DNA of 64,000 nucleotides from Serratia sp. FDAARGOS_506 (lineage in GTDB: Bacteria; Pseudomonadota; Gammaproteobacteria; Enterobacterales; Enterobacteriaceae): the NCBI RefSeq assembly GCF_003812745.1, contig NZ_CP033831.1:2914001-2978000 (forward strand), in the 5' to 3' direction. Positions 36,212-43,729 of this stretch are shown in pieces (position 1 is the first letter of the stretch; each line of letters begins with the position of its first letter). Both the position numbers and the translations under genes were made by a program. The notes under the pieces are model-generated. The model had not been told where the DNA came from, ran no database searches, and was given only the letters and a program-made list of their open reading frames with translations.

Positions 36212-37231
36212 ATGTCCGTATGTCCTTATGCCGCCGCGCTCGCCGCCGAGCCGCAGATGCACTATCGCGCCTTGCCGCCCCTGAGCTGGGATAGCGCAGG
36301 GCAATGTTGGGTGGCCGCTACGCCGCAGTGGGTGAGGGAAGCGCTGTCCAATGCCGATCTCGGCGTGCGGCCGGCCGATGAACCGGTGCCGACGGCCTTG
36401 CTGGATACGCCGATGGCGCCGCTGTTCGCCGGGCTGGCGCGGATGCGCGACGGCGAGGATCACCGCACCCTCAAGGCGGCGCTGCAGCGGGCGTTAGCTT
36501 CCTGCGACGATTCCCTGATTCAGCAAACCGCGGCACAGTGCGCGGCGCGGTTAGCGCCAAAGGTGCTCGATGCGGCAGCGATCACTCGCTTTAACTACGG
36601 ATTGCCGGTCTGCACTCTCGGCGCATTGTTGGGCGTGTCCGAAGCGCAGTGGCAGCACCTTATCGACGACAGCCTGGACTTTGTCCGCTGTATCGCGCCC
36701 GGCGGCTCGCCGCAGCAGCTGACACGCGGTATTGCGGCGGCGCAGCGTCTCTGCGCACAGTTGGCGGCGGGAAATGGTGTGCTGCGCCAAGCCTTGGTTC
36801 GGGAGATTGGCGATGCCCGGCTTGTGTCGGCCAATGCGCTCGGCCTGCTGTTTCAGGCCTGTGAGGCAACGGCGGGCTGGATCGGGCAGGCGTATTTGCT
36901 GGCACGGCAGAACGGCGAAGTGAACACCGCGCTGGATCGGGTGCGGGCGCTGACGCCACCTATCCAAAACACGCGCCGTTTCGTTTTACGCGAGACGCAG
37001 CTTGGCGGTTGTACGCTGCGCGTGGGGCAGACCGTCTTGCTGTTGCTCGGCGCCGACGGCGAACTGGCCTTCGGCGCGGGGGAACACCGCTGCCCGGGCG
37101 AACGCTGGGCGAGGATTATCGCACGCTGCGGCGTGGCGCATCTGTATTCGCTGGATATTGATGAGCGGGCGTTGGAATCGGTGCGGTGGCGCCGTTCGCT
37201 CAATGCGCGCGTACCTGAGTTTTACCGTTGA
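36212..37231 (+). CDS. Short cytochrome P450
   Basis: 339 residues from ATG 36212 (GGGAG upstream); an upstream in-frame ATG adds 20 unlikely residues. The haem-thiolate loop FGAGEHRCPG gives the cysteine ligand C294. The I-helix region is QACEATAG (216-222), and the C-helix histidine is in DGEDHRTLKAAL. The usual ExxR in the K-helix appears as DRVR (D242-R245), a conservative but rare change, followed by the expected TPPIQNTRR. It is 50-70 residues shorter than typical bacterial P450s and lacks an encoded ferredoxin partner here. Substrate unknown. It precedes a small ABM-domain gene by 12 bases. Confidence 0.87.
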   Translation: MSVCPYAAALAAEPQMHYRALPPLSWDSAGQCWVAATPQWVREALSNADLGVRPADEPVPTALLDTPMAPLFAGLARMRDGEDHRTLKAALQRALASCDDSLIQQTAAQCAARLAPKVLDAAAITRFNYGLPVCTLGALLGVSEAQWQHLIDDSLDFVRCIAPGGSPQQLTRGIAAAQRLCAQLAAGNGVLRQALVREIGDARLVSANALGLLFQACEATAGWIGQAYLLARQNGEVNTALDRVRALTPPIQNTRRFVLRETQLGGCTLRVGQTVLLLLGADGELAFGAGEHRCPGERWARIIARCGVAHLYSLDIDERALESVRWRRSLNARVPEFYR

Positions 37232-37243
37232 GAGGAGACGAGA

Positions 37244-37591
37244 ATGATCGCCGTGATTTTTGAACTGCAGGCCGCCGATGGGCAGCGTGATACCTATCTG
37301 GCGCTGGCGGCGGAGCTGAAGCCGCTGCTGGCGCAGATCGACGGATTCATTTCCATCGAGCGTTTTCAAAGCCTGGCCGATCCTGCGCGCCTGCTGTCGC
37401 TCTCCTTCTGGCGCGACGAGGCGGCGGTGCAGCAGTGGCGCAATCTCGAGCAGCACCGGGCGGCGCAGGCGCGCGGCCGTGGCGAGGTGCTGGCGCAGTA
37501 TCGGCTGCGGGTGGCGGAGGTGGTGCGGGACTACGGGCTGGAGAGACGCGAACAGGCGCCGCAGGATAGCCGTTGTTATCACAGCGCCTGA
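37244..37591 (+). CDS. Antibiotic biosynthesis monooxygenase (ABM) domain protein
   Basis: 115 residues with the ferredoxin-like ABM fold: an IAVIFELQAADGQRDTYL opening strand, the IDGFISIERFQSLADP central strand and LLSLSFWRDEAAVQQWRNLE. Such proteins act as cofactor-free monooxygenases, haem-degrading enzymes or quinol oxidases. The partner P450 suggests a two-step oxidation, but the substrate is unknown. Translated from GAGGAGACGAGAATG directly after the P450. Confidence 0.86.
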   Translation: MIAVIFELQAADGQRDTYLALAAELKPLLAQIDGFISIERFQSLADPARLLSLSFWRDEAAVQQWRNLEQHRAAQARGRGEVLAQYRLRVAEVVRDYGLERREQAPQDSRCYHSA

Positions 37592-37686
37592 AGAAAGCCC
37601 GCCGGCGGCGAATTGACAACGGCGCACGGTTGTCATATTCACAGGAAGGGATGACCGTCTTGCGTTATGGCGAACAGGACTGAAAA

Positions 37687-37707
37687 CCGGCGCCATGACG
37701 GCGCCGG
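37687..37707 (-). terminator. Terminator of the GNAT gene
   Basis: Perfect 8-base arms CCGGCGCC / GGCGCCGG with loop ATGAC; the minus-strand reading continues into TTTT. It lies nine bases past the GNAT stop and between two convergent units. Confidence 0.85.
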
Positions 37708-37715
37708 CAACAGGG

Positions 37716-38222
37716 TTAGGCTTCGGCGTGAAACGCGTTGTGGAAGGCGACTTCCGCACACGGTAGCGCGCCCTGGAAGGCGATGGCGCGGAAGTAGTCT
37801 TGCGGCACGCCCGGTAGGGTCAGCGCGGTCTGCGCCTGGAAGCCGAAACGGCCGTAATAGTTCGGATCGCCCAGCACTACGCAGCCTGCGGCGTGCCGTT
37901 CCTGCAGTTCGGCCAATAACTGGCGGATCAGCCGGCTGCCGATCCCCCGATTCTGACTGGCAGGCAGCACCGACACCGGCGCCAGCCCGTACCAACCGGC
38001 GGCGCCGTTGCTGAGTATGACCGGCGAGACGGACGCGTGCCCGATCGGTGTGCCATTGTGCTCAGCGACCAGCGACAGGGTGAGAGCGCCTGCCGCACGC
38101 AGCGCGTTGACGATAAACTGCTCGGTGTGGCTGCTGTGTTCGGCATGCCGGAACGCGGCGGCGGTCAGGGTGGCGATGGCGCCGACGTCGGCCGGCGTTT
38201 CGTGGCGTAAAGTGATGTCCAT
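37716..38222 (-). CDS. GNAT-family N-acetyltransferase, candidate partner of YjhX
   Basis: 168 residues. GNAT motif A for acetyl-CoA binding is VLPASQNRGIGSRLIRQLL (QxxGxG/A pattern), followed by the YYGRFGF end strand typical of the YhbS group. It starts 62 bases after yjhX on the same strand and ends at its own terminator. In E. coli the acetyltransferase YjhQ neutralises the YjhX (TopAI) toxin and is encoded just downstream of it; the same order here suggests an antitoxin-like role. Equivalence to YjhQ needs alignment, so no symbol is given. Confidence 0.82.
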   Translation of the reverse strand: MDITLRHETPADVGAIATLTAAAFRHAEHSSHTEQFIVNALRAAGALTLSLVAEHNGTPIGHASVSPVILSNGAAGWYGLAPVSVLPASQNRGIGSRLIRQLLAELQERHAAGCVVLGDPNYYGRFGFQAQTALTLPGVPQDYFRAIAFQGALPCAEVAFHNAFHAEA

Positions 38223-38284
38223 GGTTGTATCCTGTTTAAATAAGGCTGAGCCGACCGGGCTGCCTGCCCGGCCGGTATCGATGG

Positions 38285-38542
38285 TTAACGGTTATCCAGC
38301 TGCGCACGCACGGCCTTGAGCCCGGCGAAGGTGACGCGATAAGGGCGCCCCTGGCGAGAGAGGATCAGGCGTTTGGTTTTGAGCTTGGTGAAGACGGCCA
38401 GCGAGCAGTCGGCCAGGCCGATCCCTTCGCGGGTGTAACATTCGACGTGGGTGACGCGACCGGCGTCGTTGCGGTTGAAGGCGATATAGCCGCCTTTGGC
38501 CAACACGTGCAGCACGCGTTGTTCCGCTTTGGAAATGTTCAT
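38285..38542 (-). CDS. yjhX: YjhX/TopAI family protein (topoisomerase I inhibitor toxin family)
   Basis: 85 residues from ATG 38542, matching the family length; an upstream in-frame ATG at 38578 is outside the conserved region. The sequence [18 protein letters not shown] ... [13 protein letters not shown] is characteristic of UPF0386/YjhX. E. coli YjhX (TopAI) binds and inhibits DNA topoisomerase I. Expression probably depends on the promoter and leader described upstream. AGGA lies nine bases before the ATG. Confidence 0.88.
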   Translation of the reverse strand: MNISKAEQRVLHVLAKGGYIAFNRNDAGRVTHVECYTREGIGLADCSLAVFTKLKTKRLILSRQGRPYRVTFAGLKAVRAQLDNR

Positions 38543-38705
38543 GTTGGGAGATCCTGTAATAACCCCAGATACGCGCATCCCCGCGCAAACGCGCGTCGGA
38601 TACGTCAGAGTCCCTCGCCATACGGCAAGGAAGCGACTATCGGGTGGTTACAATCTCCAACATACAGGCCTCGGGCAGTGAAAAACGCCAGGGCGGCGTT
38701 TCAGC
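38543..38705 (-). promoter_or_regulatory. Structured leader of the yjhX transcript
   Basis: About 160 bases between the predicted transcript start and yjhX. In transcript order it holds four elements. The first is a 5' hairpin AACGCC-GCCCT-GGCGTT followed by TTT (38681-38700). The second is an 8-codon ORF (38637-38663). The third is a hairpin CCTTGCC-GTAT-GGCGAGG just after its stop, and the fourth is CGCGC-GTTT-GCGCG before the yjhX ribosome binding site. This layout is what a translation-sensing attenuator looks like. E. coli topAI is known to be controlled by a leader peptide responsive to ribosome-targeting antibiotics. Confidence 0.6.
38637..38663 (-). CDS. 8-codon leader peptide MLEIVTTR
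   Basis: ATG TTG GAG ATT GTA ACC ACC CGA TAG, with GAGG correctly placed upstream of the ATG. It sits in the yjhX leader immediately before a stable hairpin, so ribosome progress through it could change downstream folding. The coding call rests on position and ribosome binding site only. Confidence 0.5.
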   Translation of the reverse strand: MLEIVTTR

Positions 38706-38711
38706 GCAGAT

Positions 38712-38740
38712 AATGTAGCCAATGGCCGGTTGACTGTCAA
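38712..38740 (-). promoter_or_regulatory. Sigma-70 promoter for yjhX
   Basis: On the minus strand, a consensus TTGACA (38740-38735), a 17-base spacer and TACATT (38717-38712). It is very close to the ideal sigma-70 promoter and positioned to make the structured leader. Confidence 0.78.
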
Positions 38741-38743
38741 TTT

Positions 38744-38765
38744 GCCGGCGGCGCGGGCCGCCGGC
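38744..38765 (-). terminator. GC-rich hairpin after cynS
   Basis: Nine-base perfect arms GCCGGCGGC / GCCGCCGGC with a four-base loop, eleven bases past the cynS stop and just ahead of the yjhX promoter. It lacks a T-tract, so termination may be incomplete. Confidence 0.6.
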
Positions 38766-38775
38766 GAAAGGCCAA

Positions 38776-39246
38776 TTAGAAAGGCTTGGTCGGCAGGTAT
38801 TTGCCATCCAGGGTGATCACCGCGCGTTCGCCGCCTTCCGGATCGGCGACCTTTTTGATATCCAGCTTGAAGTTGATGGCGCTGATGATGCCGTCGCCGA
38901 ACTGCTCGTGCACCAGCGCTTTCAGCGTGGAGCCGTAAACCTGCAGCATTTCATAGAAGCGGTAAATGGTCGGATCGGTCGGCACGCCGCCGGGAATGCT
39001 GCCGCGCAGCGGGATGGTTTGCAGCAGCAGCACCGCCTCTTCGTCCAGCCCTAGCTTGGCCGCTACCGTGCGCGCCGCCGGTTCCGGCAGCGCATGCTGC
39101 CCCAGCAGTGCGGCGGTAACGAACGCCAGGCTGAGACCGGTACCCTCGGCCAGCGCTTCGAACGTCAGGTTATGGCGGATCTTGGCGGCCATGATGGTGT
39201 CGGTGAGCGCTTCGCGCGGGGCAGCGTTATGCAGAGAGTGTGTCAT
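38776..39246 (-). CDS. cynS: Cyanate hydratase (cyanase) CynS
   Basis: 156 residues, the E. coli length. The catalytic triad R96, E99 and S122 falls in IYRFYEML and DGIISAINF. It converts cyanate plus bicarbonate to ammonia and CO2 in the cytoplasm. It follows cynT by 20 bases; the cynX transporter found in E. coli is absent. Confidence 0.95.
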   Translation of the reverse strand: MTHSLHNAAPREALTDTIMAAKIRHNLTFEALAEGTGLSLAFVTAALLGQHALPEPAARTVAAKLGLDEEAVLLLQTIPLRGSIPGGVPTDPTIYRFYEMLQVYGSTLKALVHEQFGDGIISAINFKLDIKKVADPEGGERAVITLDGKYLPTKPF

Positions 39247-39266
39247 GTTGACTCCTTATTGTTGGC

Positions 39267-39920
39267 TTAAAAACGGGCGTTCGCCGGGGTGGCGGTCACG
39301 TCGGGATGGGTGGCGAGCGGCACGAAGCGGCGGGTTTCGCCGTCCAGCGCCTCGATAGCGCCGCTGGCGATGTCATAGACCCAGCCGTGCAGCGTCAGGC
39401 GGCCCTGATCCAGCGCCAGGGCGACGGAAGGGTGCGTTTTGATGTTGTTGAGCTGGGCGATAACGTTCTCGCGCACCATCGACGCGACCCGCGCCTCGGT
39501 AGACGAGTGCTGAGCGGCCTGATTGACCGCCTTGGCGGAGTCGGCGTAACGCAGCCAGCCGGCGACCGTCGGCAGGTGATCCAGGCACTGGCAGGTGGCG
39601 ATGGCGGTCATTGCACCGCAGTCGGAATGACCGCAGATCACGATATCCTCCACGTTCAGCACGGCGACCGCGTACTCGACCGAGGCGGTAACGCCACCGG
39701 GCTCAGGGCCAAAAGAAGGGACGATGTTACCGGCGTTACGGATCACGAACAGATCGCCTGGCTCACGCTGGGTGACCAGCTCGGGCACCAGGCGGCTGTC
39801 GGAACATGAGATAAACAGGGTGCGCGGGTTTTGGCGGGTCGCCAGCCGCTGAAACAGCGCCGTACGTTCAACAAAGGCTTCGCGCTGGAACTTCAGGAAG
39901 CCTTCAATCACCTCTTTCAT
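39267..39920 (-). CDS. cynT: Beta-class carbonic anhydrase CynT
   Basis: 217 residues from ATG 39920, chosen because GGAG lies six bases upstream and the N-terminus then matches E. coli CynT ([16 protein letters not shown]). Four codons earlier there is another ATG. Zinc ligands lie in CSDSRLVPE and GHSDCGAM. It rehydrates the CO2 released by cyanase so that bicarbonate is not depleted. First gene of cynTS, divergent from cynR. Confidence 0.95.
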   Translation of the reverse strand: MKEVIEGFLKFQREAFVERTALFQRLATRQNPRTLFISCSDSRLVPELVTQREPGDLFVIRNAGNIVPSFGPEPGGVTASVEYAVAVLNVEDIVICGHSDCGAMTAIATCQCLDHLPTVAGWLRYADSAKAVNQAAQHSSTEARVASMVRENVIAQLNNIKTHPSVALALDQGRLTLHGWVYDIASGAIEALDGETRRFVPLATHPDVTATPANARF

Positions 39921-39978
39921 CCGTTTCTCCATTAAGTGTCGTTATACGATGGCGGCATGATGAACGCTTCTGGCTATA

Positions 39979-39991
39979 GGGTCTAAGACCC
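39979..39991. promoter_or_regulatory. Candidate CynR site in the cynT-cynR gap
   Basis: GGGTCTAAGACCC, a 13-base inverted repeat, overlaps the area where divergent cynT and cynR promoters must lie. CynR is a LysR protein that controls both directions in E. coli; the assignment is by position and symmetry. Confidence 0.5.
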
Positions 39992-40034
39992 ATTTATAAT
40001 GATATCTATAGGTATTGCTAATAGGTTGGGTGCC

Positions 40035-40985
40035 ATGCTGCTGCGACACATCCGTTATTTTTTGGCCGTTGCCGAACAGGGCAACTTCACCCGCGCCGCC
40101 GAGGCACTGCATGTCTCGCAACCGACGCTGTCACAACAGATCAAGCAGTTGGAAGAAACGCTGGGGGCGTCGCTGTTCGATCGCAGCGGCAGAACGGTGC
40201 GGTTGACCGACGCCGGTGAGGCGTGGATGCGCTATGCGCGGCTGGCGCTGCAGGATTTGGACGCCGGCGCGCGGGCGATCCATGACGTGGCGACGCTGGA
40301 GCGCGGCCATTTGCGGCTGGCGATGACGCCAACCTTCACCGCCTATCTGGTCGGGCCGACGGTCGATGCCTTCTACCGCCGCCATCCCGGGATTACGCTG
40401 AGCATTGAGGAGATGGCACAAGAGCGAATTGAGGCGCTGCTGGCGCAGGATCGGCTGGATCTGGGCATCGCCTTTGAGATGGCGCAGTCTGCGGAGGTGG
40501 AGGCCAGTGCGTTGTTTAGTGAGACGCTGGAGCTGATGGTCGGTGCCGATCATCCCCTGGCGGCACACCGTCGGCCACTGACGCTGGCGGAGTGGCAACA
40601 TCTGCCGTTGGCTTTGCTGAGCGGCGACTTCGCCACGCGGCAATTCATCGATCGCTACTGTACGCAGCTGGGTTTTCGGCCGCAGGTGGCGGTGGAGGCT
40701 AATGCACTCGGCGCTATCGTCGAGATTGTGCGGCGTGGGCAGCTCGCCACGCTGCTGCCGGCCGCCATTGCGCGCGAGAACCGGCAGTTGAAAAAGGTGG
40801 TGCTGGCCAACGCCATGCCGGCCCGGCAGGCGGTATGGCTGCAGCGCAAAGGCGCTTACCGCAGCGCCGCTGCGCAGGCGTTTATCGCCGTCTTGCAGGA
40901 ACAGGGTATTACGCCAACGCCCCCCAGCGCTGCGTCATCCCGATCAGATGAACCAGCCCAAAGCCGAGGCAAATCAGCGAGCTGA
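40035..40985 (+). CDS. cynR: LysR-family cyn operon activator CynR
   Basis: 316 residues from ATG 40035, which aligns with the E. coli start (MLLRHIRYFLAVAEQGNFTR). A longer frame begins at 39999. The N-terminal helix-turn-helix is followed by a LysR effector domain. The C-terminus runs about 17 residues beyond E. coli CynR, and its last 77 bases overlap the end of the convergent membrane-protein gene, so the tail may not be functional. Activates cynTS in response to cyanate. Confidence 0.9.
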   Translation: MLLRHIRYFLAVAEQGNFTRAAEALHVSQPTLSQQIKQLEETLGASLFDRSGRTVRLTDAGEAWMRYARLALQDLDAGARAIHDVATLERGHLRLAMTPTFTAYLVGPTVDAFYRRHPGITLSIEEMAQERIEALLAQDRLDLGIAFEMAQSAEVEASALFSETLELMVGADHPLAAHRRPLTLAEWQHLPLALLSGDFATRQFIDRYCTQLGFRPQVAVEANALGAIVEIVRRGQLATLLPAAIARENRQLKKVVLANAMPARQAVWLQRKGAYRSAAAQAFIAVLQEQGITPTPPSAASSRSDEPAQSRGKSAS

Positions 40986-41340
40986 CGATGATAAAGCGTT
41001 GGCTGCGCCCGGTATCGCGCAGGGCGAAGGGGCCGGCGACGCCGCGCAGCAGGTAGATAAAGGTGATGATAAACAGCGCGGGCCGCAGCAGCGGCAGCGG
41101 TGCGATCAGGCCTGCGCCGGATAGCGCATACAGCGCCCAAATAAACAGCACCAGTGCGATACCGGCGGTGACGGCGGCCGGGAACTTTTTACCCGCTTCC
41201 GCCGCCTTAATGAAACGATCGCCGGCACCGCATAGCCGATAGCCGCGCGGCCCGGTGGCAATCACCCAGATGTGCAGCAGGGCGGCGATGGCGCTCAGCG
41301 CAGCGCCGATCAGCAGCGCGGTGTTATAGAGGTGTGGCAT
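40909..41340 (-). CDS. Small four-helix membrane protein, unknown function
   Basis: 143 residues with four clear membrane segments at about 7-28, 56-76, 83-103 and 113-134. No motif was recognised. AGGGA precedes the ATG by about ten bases. Its 3' end overlaps cynR, so the two genes are convergent. An uptake or signalling role cannot be argued from sequence. Confidence 0.75.
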   Translation of the reverse strand: MPHLYNTALLIGAALSAIAALLHIWVIATGPRGYRLCGAGDRFIKAAEAGKKFPAAVTAGIALVLFIWALYALSGAGLIAPLPLLRPALFIITFIYLLRGVAGPFALRDTGRSQRFIIVSSLICLGFGLVHLIGMTQRWGALA

Positions 41341-41398
41341 GGTTAAGCTTCCCTGTCAGAAAAGTGGTTGGCATGAAGCGTAGACCAGAAAAGGCGAG

Positions 41399-41866
41399 TT
41401 AGGCAGGGGATTCCCCCACGGCCGATATTTGCAGCGATTCTTCAGGTACCACATTGCCTTGCGTATCCATCAATGCCAGCTGTACCGGCAGCCCACTGTG
41501 TTTATTTACCAGCTGAACATGCGGGGTGTCGTGCAGGATATGCTGGTGGCCCCACGCCATCAAGGCGACCAGAATAGGCCCCAGGCTGCGCCCTTTGCTC
41601 GTCAGCACATATTCATACCGCTCACGTTCGCCGGGCTCCCGGTAAGCGCGTTTCGTCAGCAGTTCTTGCTGTACCATGACGTTCAGACGGCCGCTCAATG
41701 CCTGCCGCGAGGCGCCGATATTCTCGCGCAGCTCTTCAAAGCGGCGAACGCCGTAGAATGCCTCGCGCAGGATCAGCAACGTCCAACGATCGCCAAGCAG
41801 ATCCGCTGCCTGCGCCAGCCCGCACAAGGCAAGTGAAACGGTGGGGTGGTCGGGAGATTTTGACAT
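41399..41866 (-). CDS. HxlR-family transcriptional regulator
   Basis: 155 residues. The HxlR winged helix fills residues 12-105 (LLGDRWTLLILREAFYGVRR, then ASRQALSGRLNVMVQQELL). A cysteine near residue 14 (ALCGLAQAAD) is in the position used for electrophile sensing in some family members. Divergent from a tautomerase gene with an inverted repeat between them; likely a local repressor. Confidence 0.87.
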   Translation of the reverse strand: MSKSPDHPTVSLALCGLAQAADLLGDRWTLLILREAFYGVRRFEELRENIGASRQALSGRLNVMVQQELLTKRAYREPGERERYEYVLTSKGRSLGPILVALMAWGHQHILHDTPHVQLVNKHSGLPVQLALMDTQGNVVPEESLQISAVGESPA

Positions 41867-41886
41867 GGGGATTTTCCTTCGCTAGT

Positions 41887-41909
41887 CTAAGTCTTGTTTT
41901 TAGACTTAG
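41887..41909. promoter_or_regulatory. Inverted-repeat operator between the HxlR gene and the tautomerase gene
   Basis: Half-sites CTAAGTC (41887-41893) and GACTTAG (41903-41909) separated by nine T-rich bases, 20 bases before the tautomerase ATG. Symmetry, spacing and position fit an HxlR dimer site. Confidence 0.68.
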
Positions 41910-41929
41910 TAATGTTCAAGGAGATTATA

Positions 41930-42169
41930 ATGCCATTTGTTAATGTGCAAACCGTAAAAGGCATGCTGGATGAAGGGCAAAAAAGTGAATTATTGGCACG
42001 TATTACCGATTTGTTGGTAGAGATCGAGGGGCGAGGCGATCCGGCGTTCAGGCAGTCGGTTTGGGTCAGAATCGATGAACATGCGCCTGAGCAATGGAGT
42101 CTGGGCGGATTGCAGCCAACGGTCGCGATGATTGCCGCTAAATTTCCGCCGCGCGAGTGCGCGAAATGA
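41930..42169 (+). CDS. 4-oxalocrotonate tautomerase-family small enzyme
   Basis: 79 residues starting MPFVNVQT; Met removal would expose the catalytic Pro1 of this superfamily. AAGGAG precedes the ATG with ideal spacing. Substrate unknown; possible roles are keto-enol isomerisation or dehalogenation of a reactive compound sensed by the neighbouring HxlR protein (inference). Slightly longer than classical 62-residue tautomerases. Confidence 0.82.
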   Translation: MPFVNVQTVKGMLDEGQKSELLARITDLLVEIEGRGDPAFRQSVWVRIDEHAPEQWSLGGLQPTVAMIAAKFPPRECAK

Positions 42170-42188
42170 TGCCTGCTTGAGCGTGTGC

Positions 42189-42236
42189 CCGCAGGTGATA
42201 ATGCCTTCTCACTTCTGACGAAGTTATCACCTGCGG
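42189..42236. repeat. Perfect 13-base inverted repeat between tautomerase and MFS genes
   Basis: Arms CCGCAGGTGATAA (42189-42201) and TTATCACCTGCGG (42224-42236) flank a 22-base spacer. There is no T-tract on either side. It could be a bidirectional terminator, a regulatory hairpin or a small dispersed element. Confidence 0.65.
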
Positions 42237-42259
42237 CAGAATCGGTACTGAACGGTACG

Positions 42260-43564
42260 TTACTCGGTGTGGCGCTCCCGGAACAGCAGAGTGGCTATCA
42301 GGCTGACGGTCAACATGCCGGTTACGTACCAGGCCGGCGCCAGCGGGTTGCCGCTGACATCCAGCAACCAGGTGACGATCAGCTGTGCCGAGCCGCCGAA
42401 CAGCGTCACGCCAAAGGCGTAGATCATCGAGGTGCCGGTGGCACGCACGCGGCGCGGCAGTGCCGAGACGATCAGCATGGTGCTCGACAGCATATTGATC
42501 CCCAGCGCGCCGATAAGCAGGATGCGGAAAACGATCGCCAACCACAGAGTTTGCGTGGTACTGAGGAACCAAAAGGTCGGGTAAATCAGGATCAGCGCCG
42601 CAAAGATGGAGAACAGCAGCGGTCTTTTGTAATTCTGTATCCGATCAACATAGCGCCCGGCGCAATAGACCGCCACGATCTGCACCACAGAGGCGATGCA
42701 GCTGAACAGATAAGCTGTCGGGCCGGCAATGTGGTAGGTCTGCATCATGTAGGTCGGCATATACAGCAGCACCACATAGACCATCACGGTACCGGACATG
42801 ATGATCAACACCCCCAGCAACAGGTCTTTGGCATGGTTGCTCAGCAGATCCCATACCGGATTCAGCGGCGGTTGCGCGGGATTCGGTTGTTCGCCGCCAT
42901 GGGTCTCTTCCAGATGCTTACGGATATACACGCCGACGGGAATGATCAACAGGCCTATGATGAACGGCACGCGCCAACCCCAGGCATACAGCGCGTCTTC
43001 CGGCAGAAAATAGGTGAGCGCCAGGCCGCAAGAGGCGCCGAGCAGAGCGCTGACGCCTTGGCTGATCGCTTGCCAGCTGACAAAGAAGCCGCGCTGGTTG
43101 GCGCCGGCCGATTCCAGCAGCAGCGTGGTGGCCGAGCCCACTTCACCGCCGGCGGCGAAGCCCTGAATCAAACGGCCGACCACGATCAACACCGGCGCCA
43201 GAACGCCGATTTGCGCATGGGTCGGCGAGAAGGCGATGAGGGCGGTGCCGATCCCCATCAAGACGATAGTCATCAGCATGGCGGCCTTGCGGCCGACCCG
43301 ATCGGCATAGGCACCCAGCACCATGCTGCCCAGCGGGCGCATGATAAAGCCGACGCCAAACACCGCGACTGACATCAACAAAGAGCCGTAGGCGCTGTCG
43401 CTGGGAAAATAGAGCTTGCCGATAATGGCGGCAAAGAAGCTGTATACGGTGAAATCGAAAATCTCCAGGCCGTTGCCCAGGCTGGCGCCGACAATCACTT
43501 TGTAATTTACCGCGCCTTTCTCCGCCGTTTGGCTTTTGGGCAATGCATTTTCTGCAGTGTTCAT
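42260..43564 (-). CDS. MFS transporter of the metabolite:H+ symporter (MHS) type
   Basis: 434 residues with twelve membrane segments. The family loop RPLGSMVLGAYADRVGRKAA and the RLIQGFAAGGEVGSA segment are those of the ProP/KgtP/ShiA group, which import carboxylates, amino acids or aromatic acids with protons. Substrate unknown. An operator-like motif lies about 125 bases upstream. Confidence 0.88.
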   Translation of the reverse strand: MNTAENALPKSQTAEKGAVNYKVIVGASLGNGLEIFDFTVYSFFAAIIGKLYFPSDSAYGSLLMSVAVFGVGFIMRPLGSMVLGAYADRVGRKAAMLMTIVLMGIGTALIAFSPTHAQIGVLAPVLIVVGRLIQGFAAGGEVGSATTLLLESAGANQRGFFVSWQAISQGVSALLGASCGLALTYFLPEDALYAWGWRVPFIIGLLIIPVGVYIRKHLEETHGGEQPNPAQPPLNPVWDLLSNHAKDLLLGVLIIMSGTVMVYVVLLYMPTYMMQTYHIAGPTAYLFSCIASVVQIVAVYCAGRYVDRIQNYKRPLLFSIFAALILIYPTFWFLSTTQTLWLAIVFRILLIGALGINMLSSTMLIVSALPRRVRATGTSMIYAFGVTLFGGSAQLIVTWLLDVSGNPLAPAWYVTGMLTVSLIATLLFRERHTE

Positions 43565-43689
43565 CGTTGTCTCTCGCGATAGGTGGACGGTGTGTTGTTA
43601 TTGTTTTCTGGCCAGGTTGGTATTGTCCGAGCCGGCGATAACCGAGATCCGAAACGCCAACAAAATGGCAACGCCACGTTTACATATAC

Positions 43690-43701
43690 TTGTATGTACA
43701 A
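43690..43701. promoter_or_regulatory. Operator-like motif upstream of the MFS gene
   Basis: TTGTATGTACAA, i.e. TTGTA-N2-TACAA, embedded in further TACATA/TATGTA symmetry. Sites of this shape are typical of GntR/FadR-type regulators of carboxylate uptake; no such regulator is in the window. Confidence 0.4.
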
Positions 43702-43729
43702 TCATATGCAATATGAGGACAACTAACGG

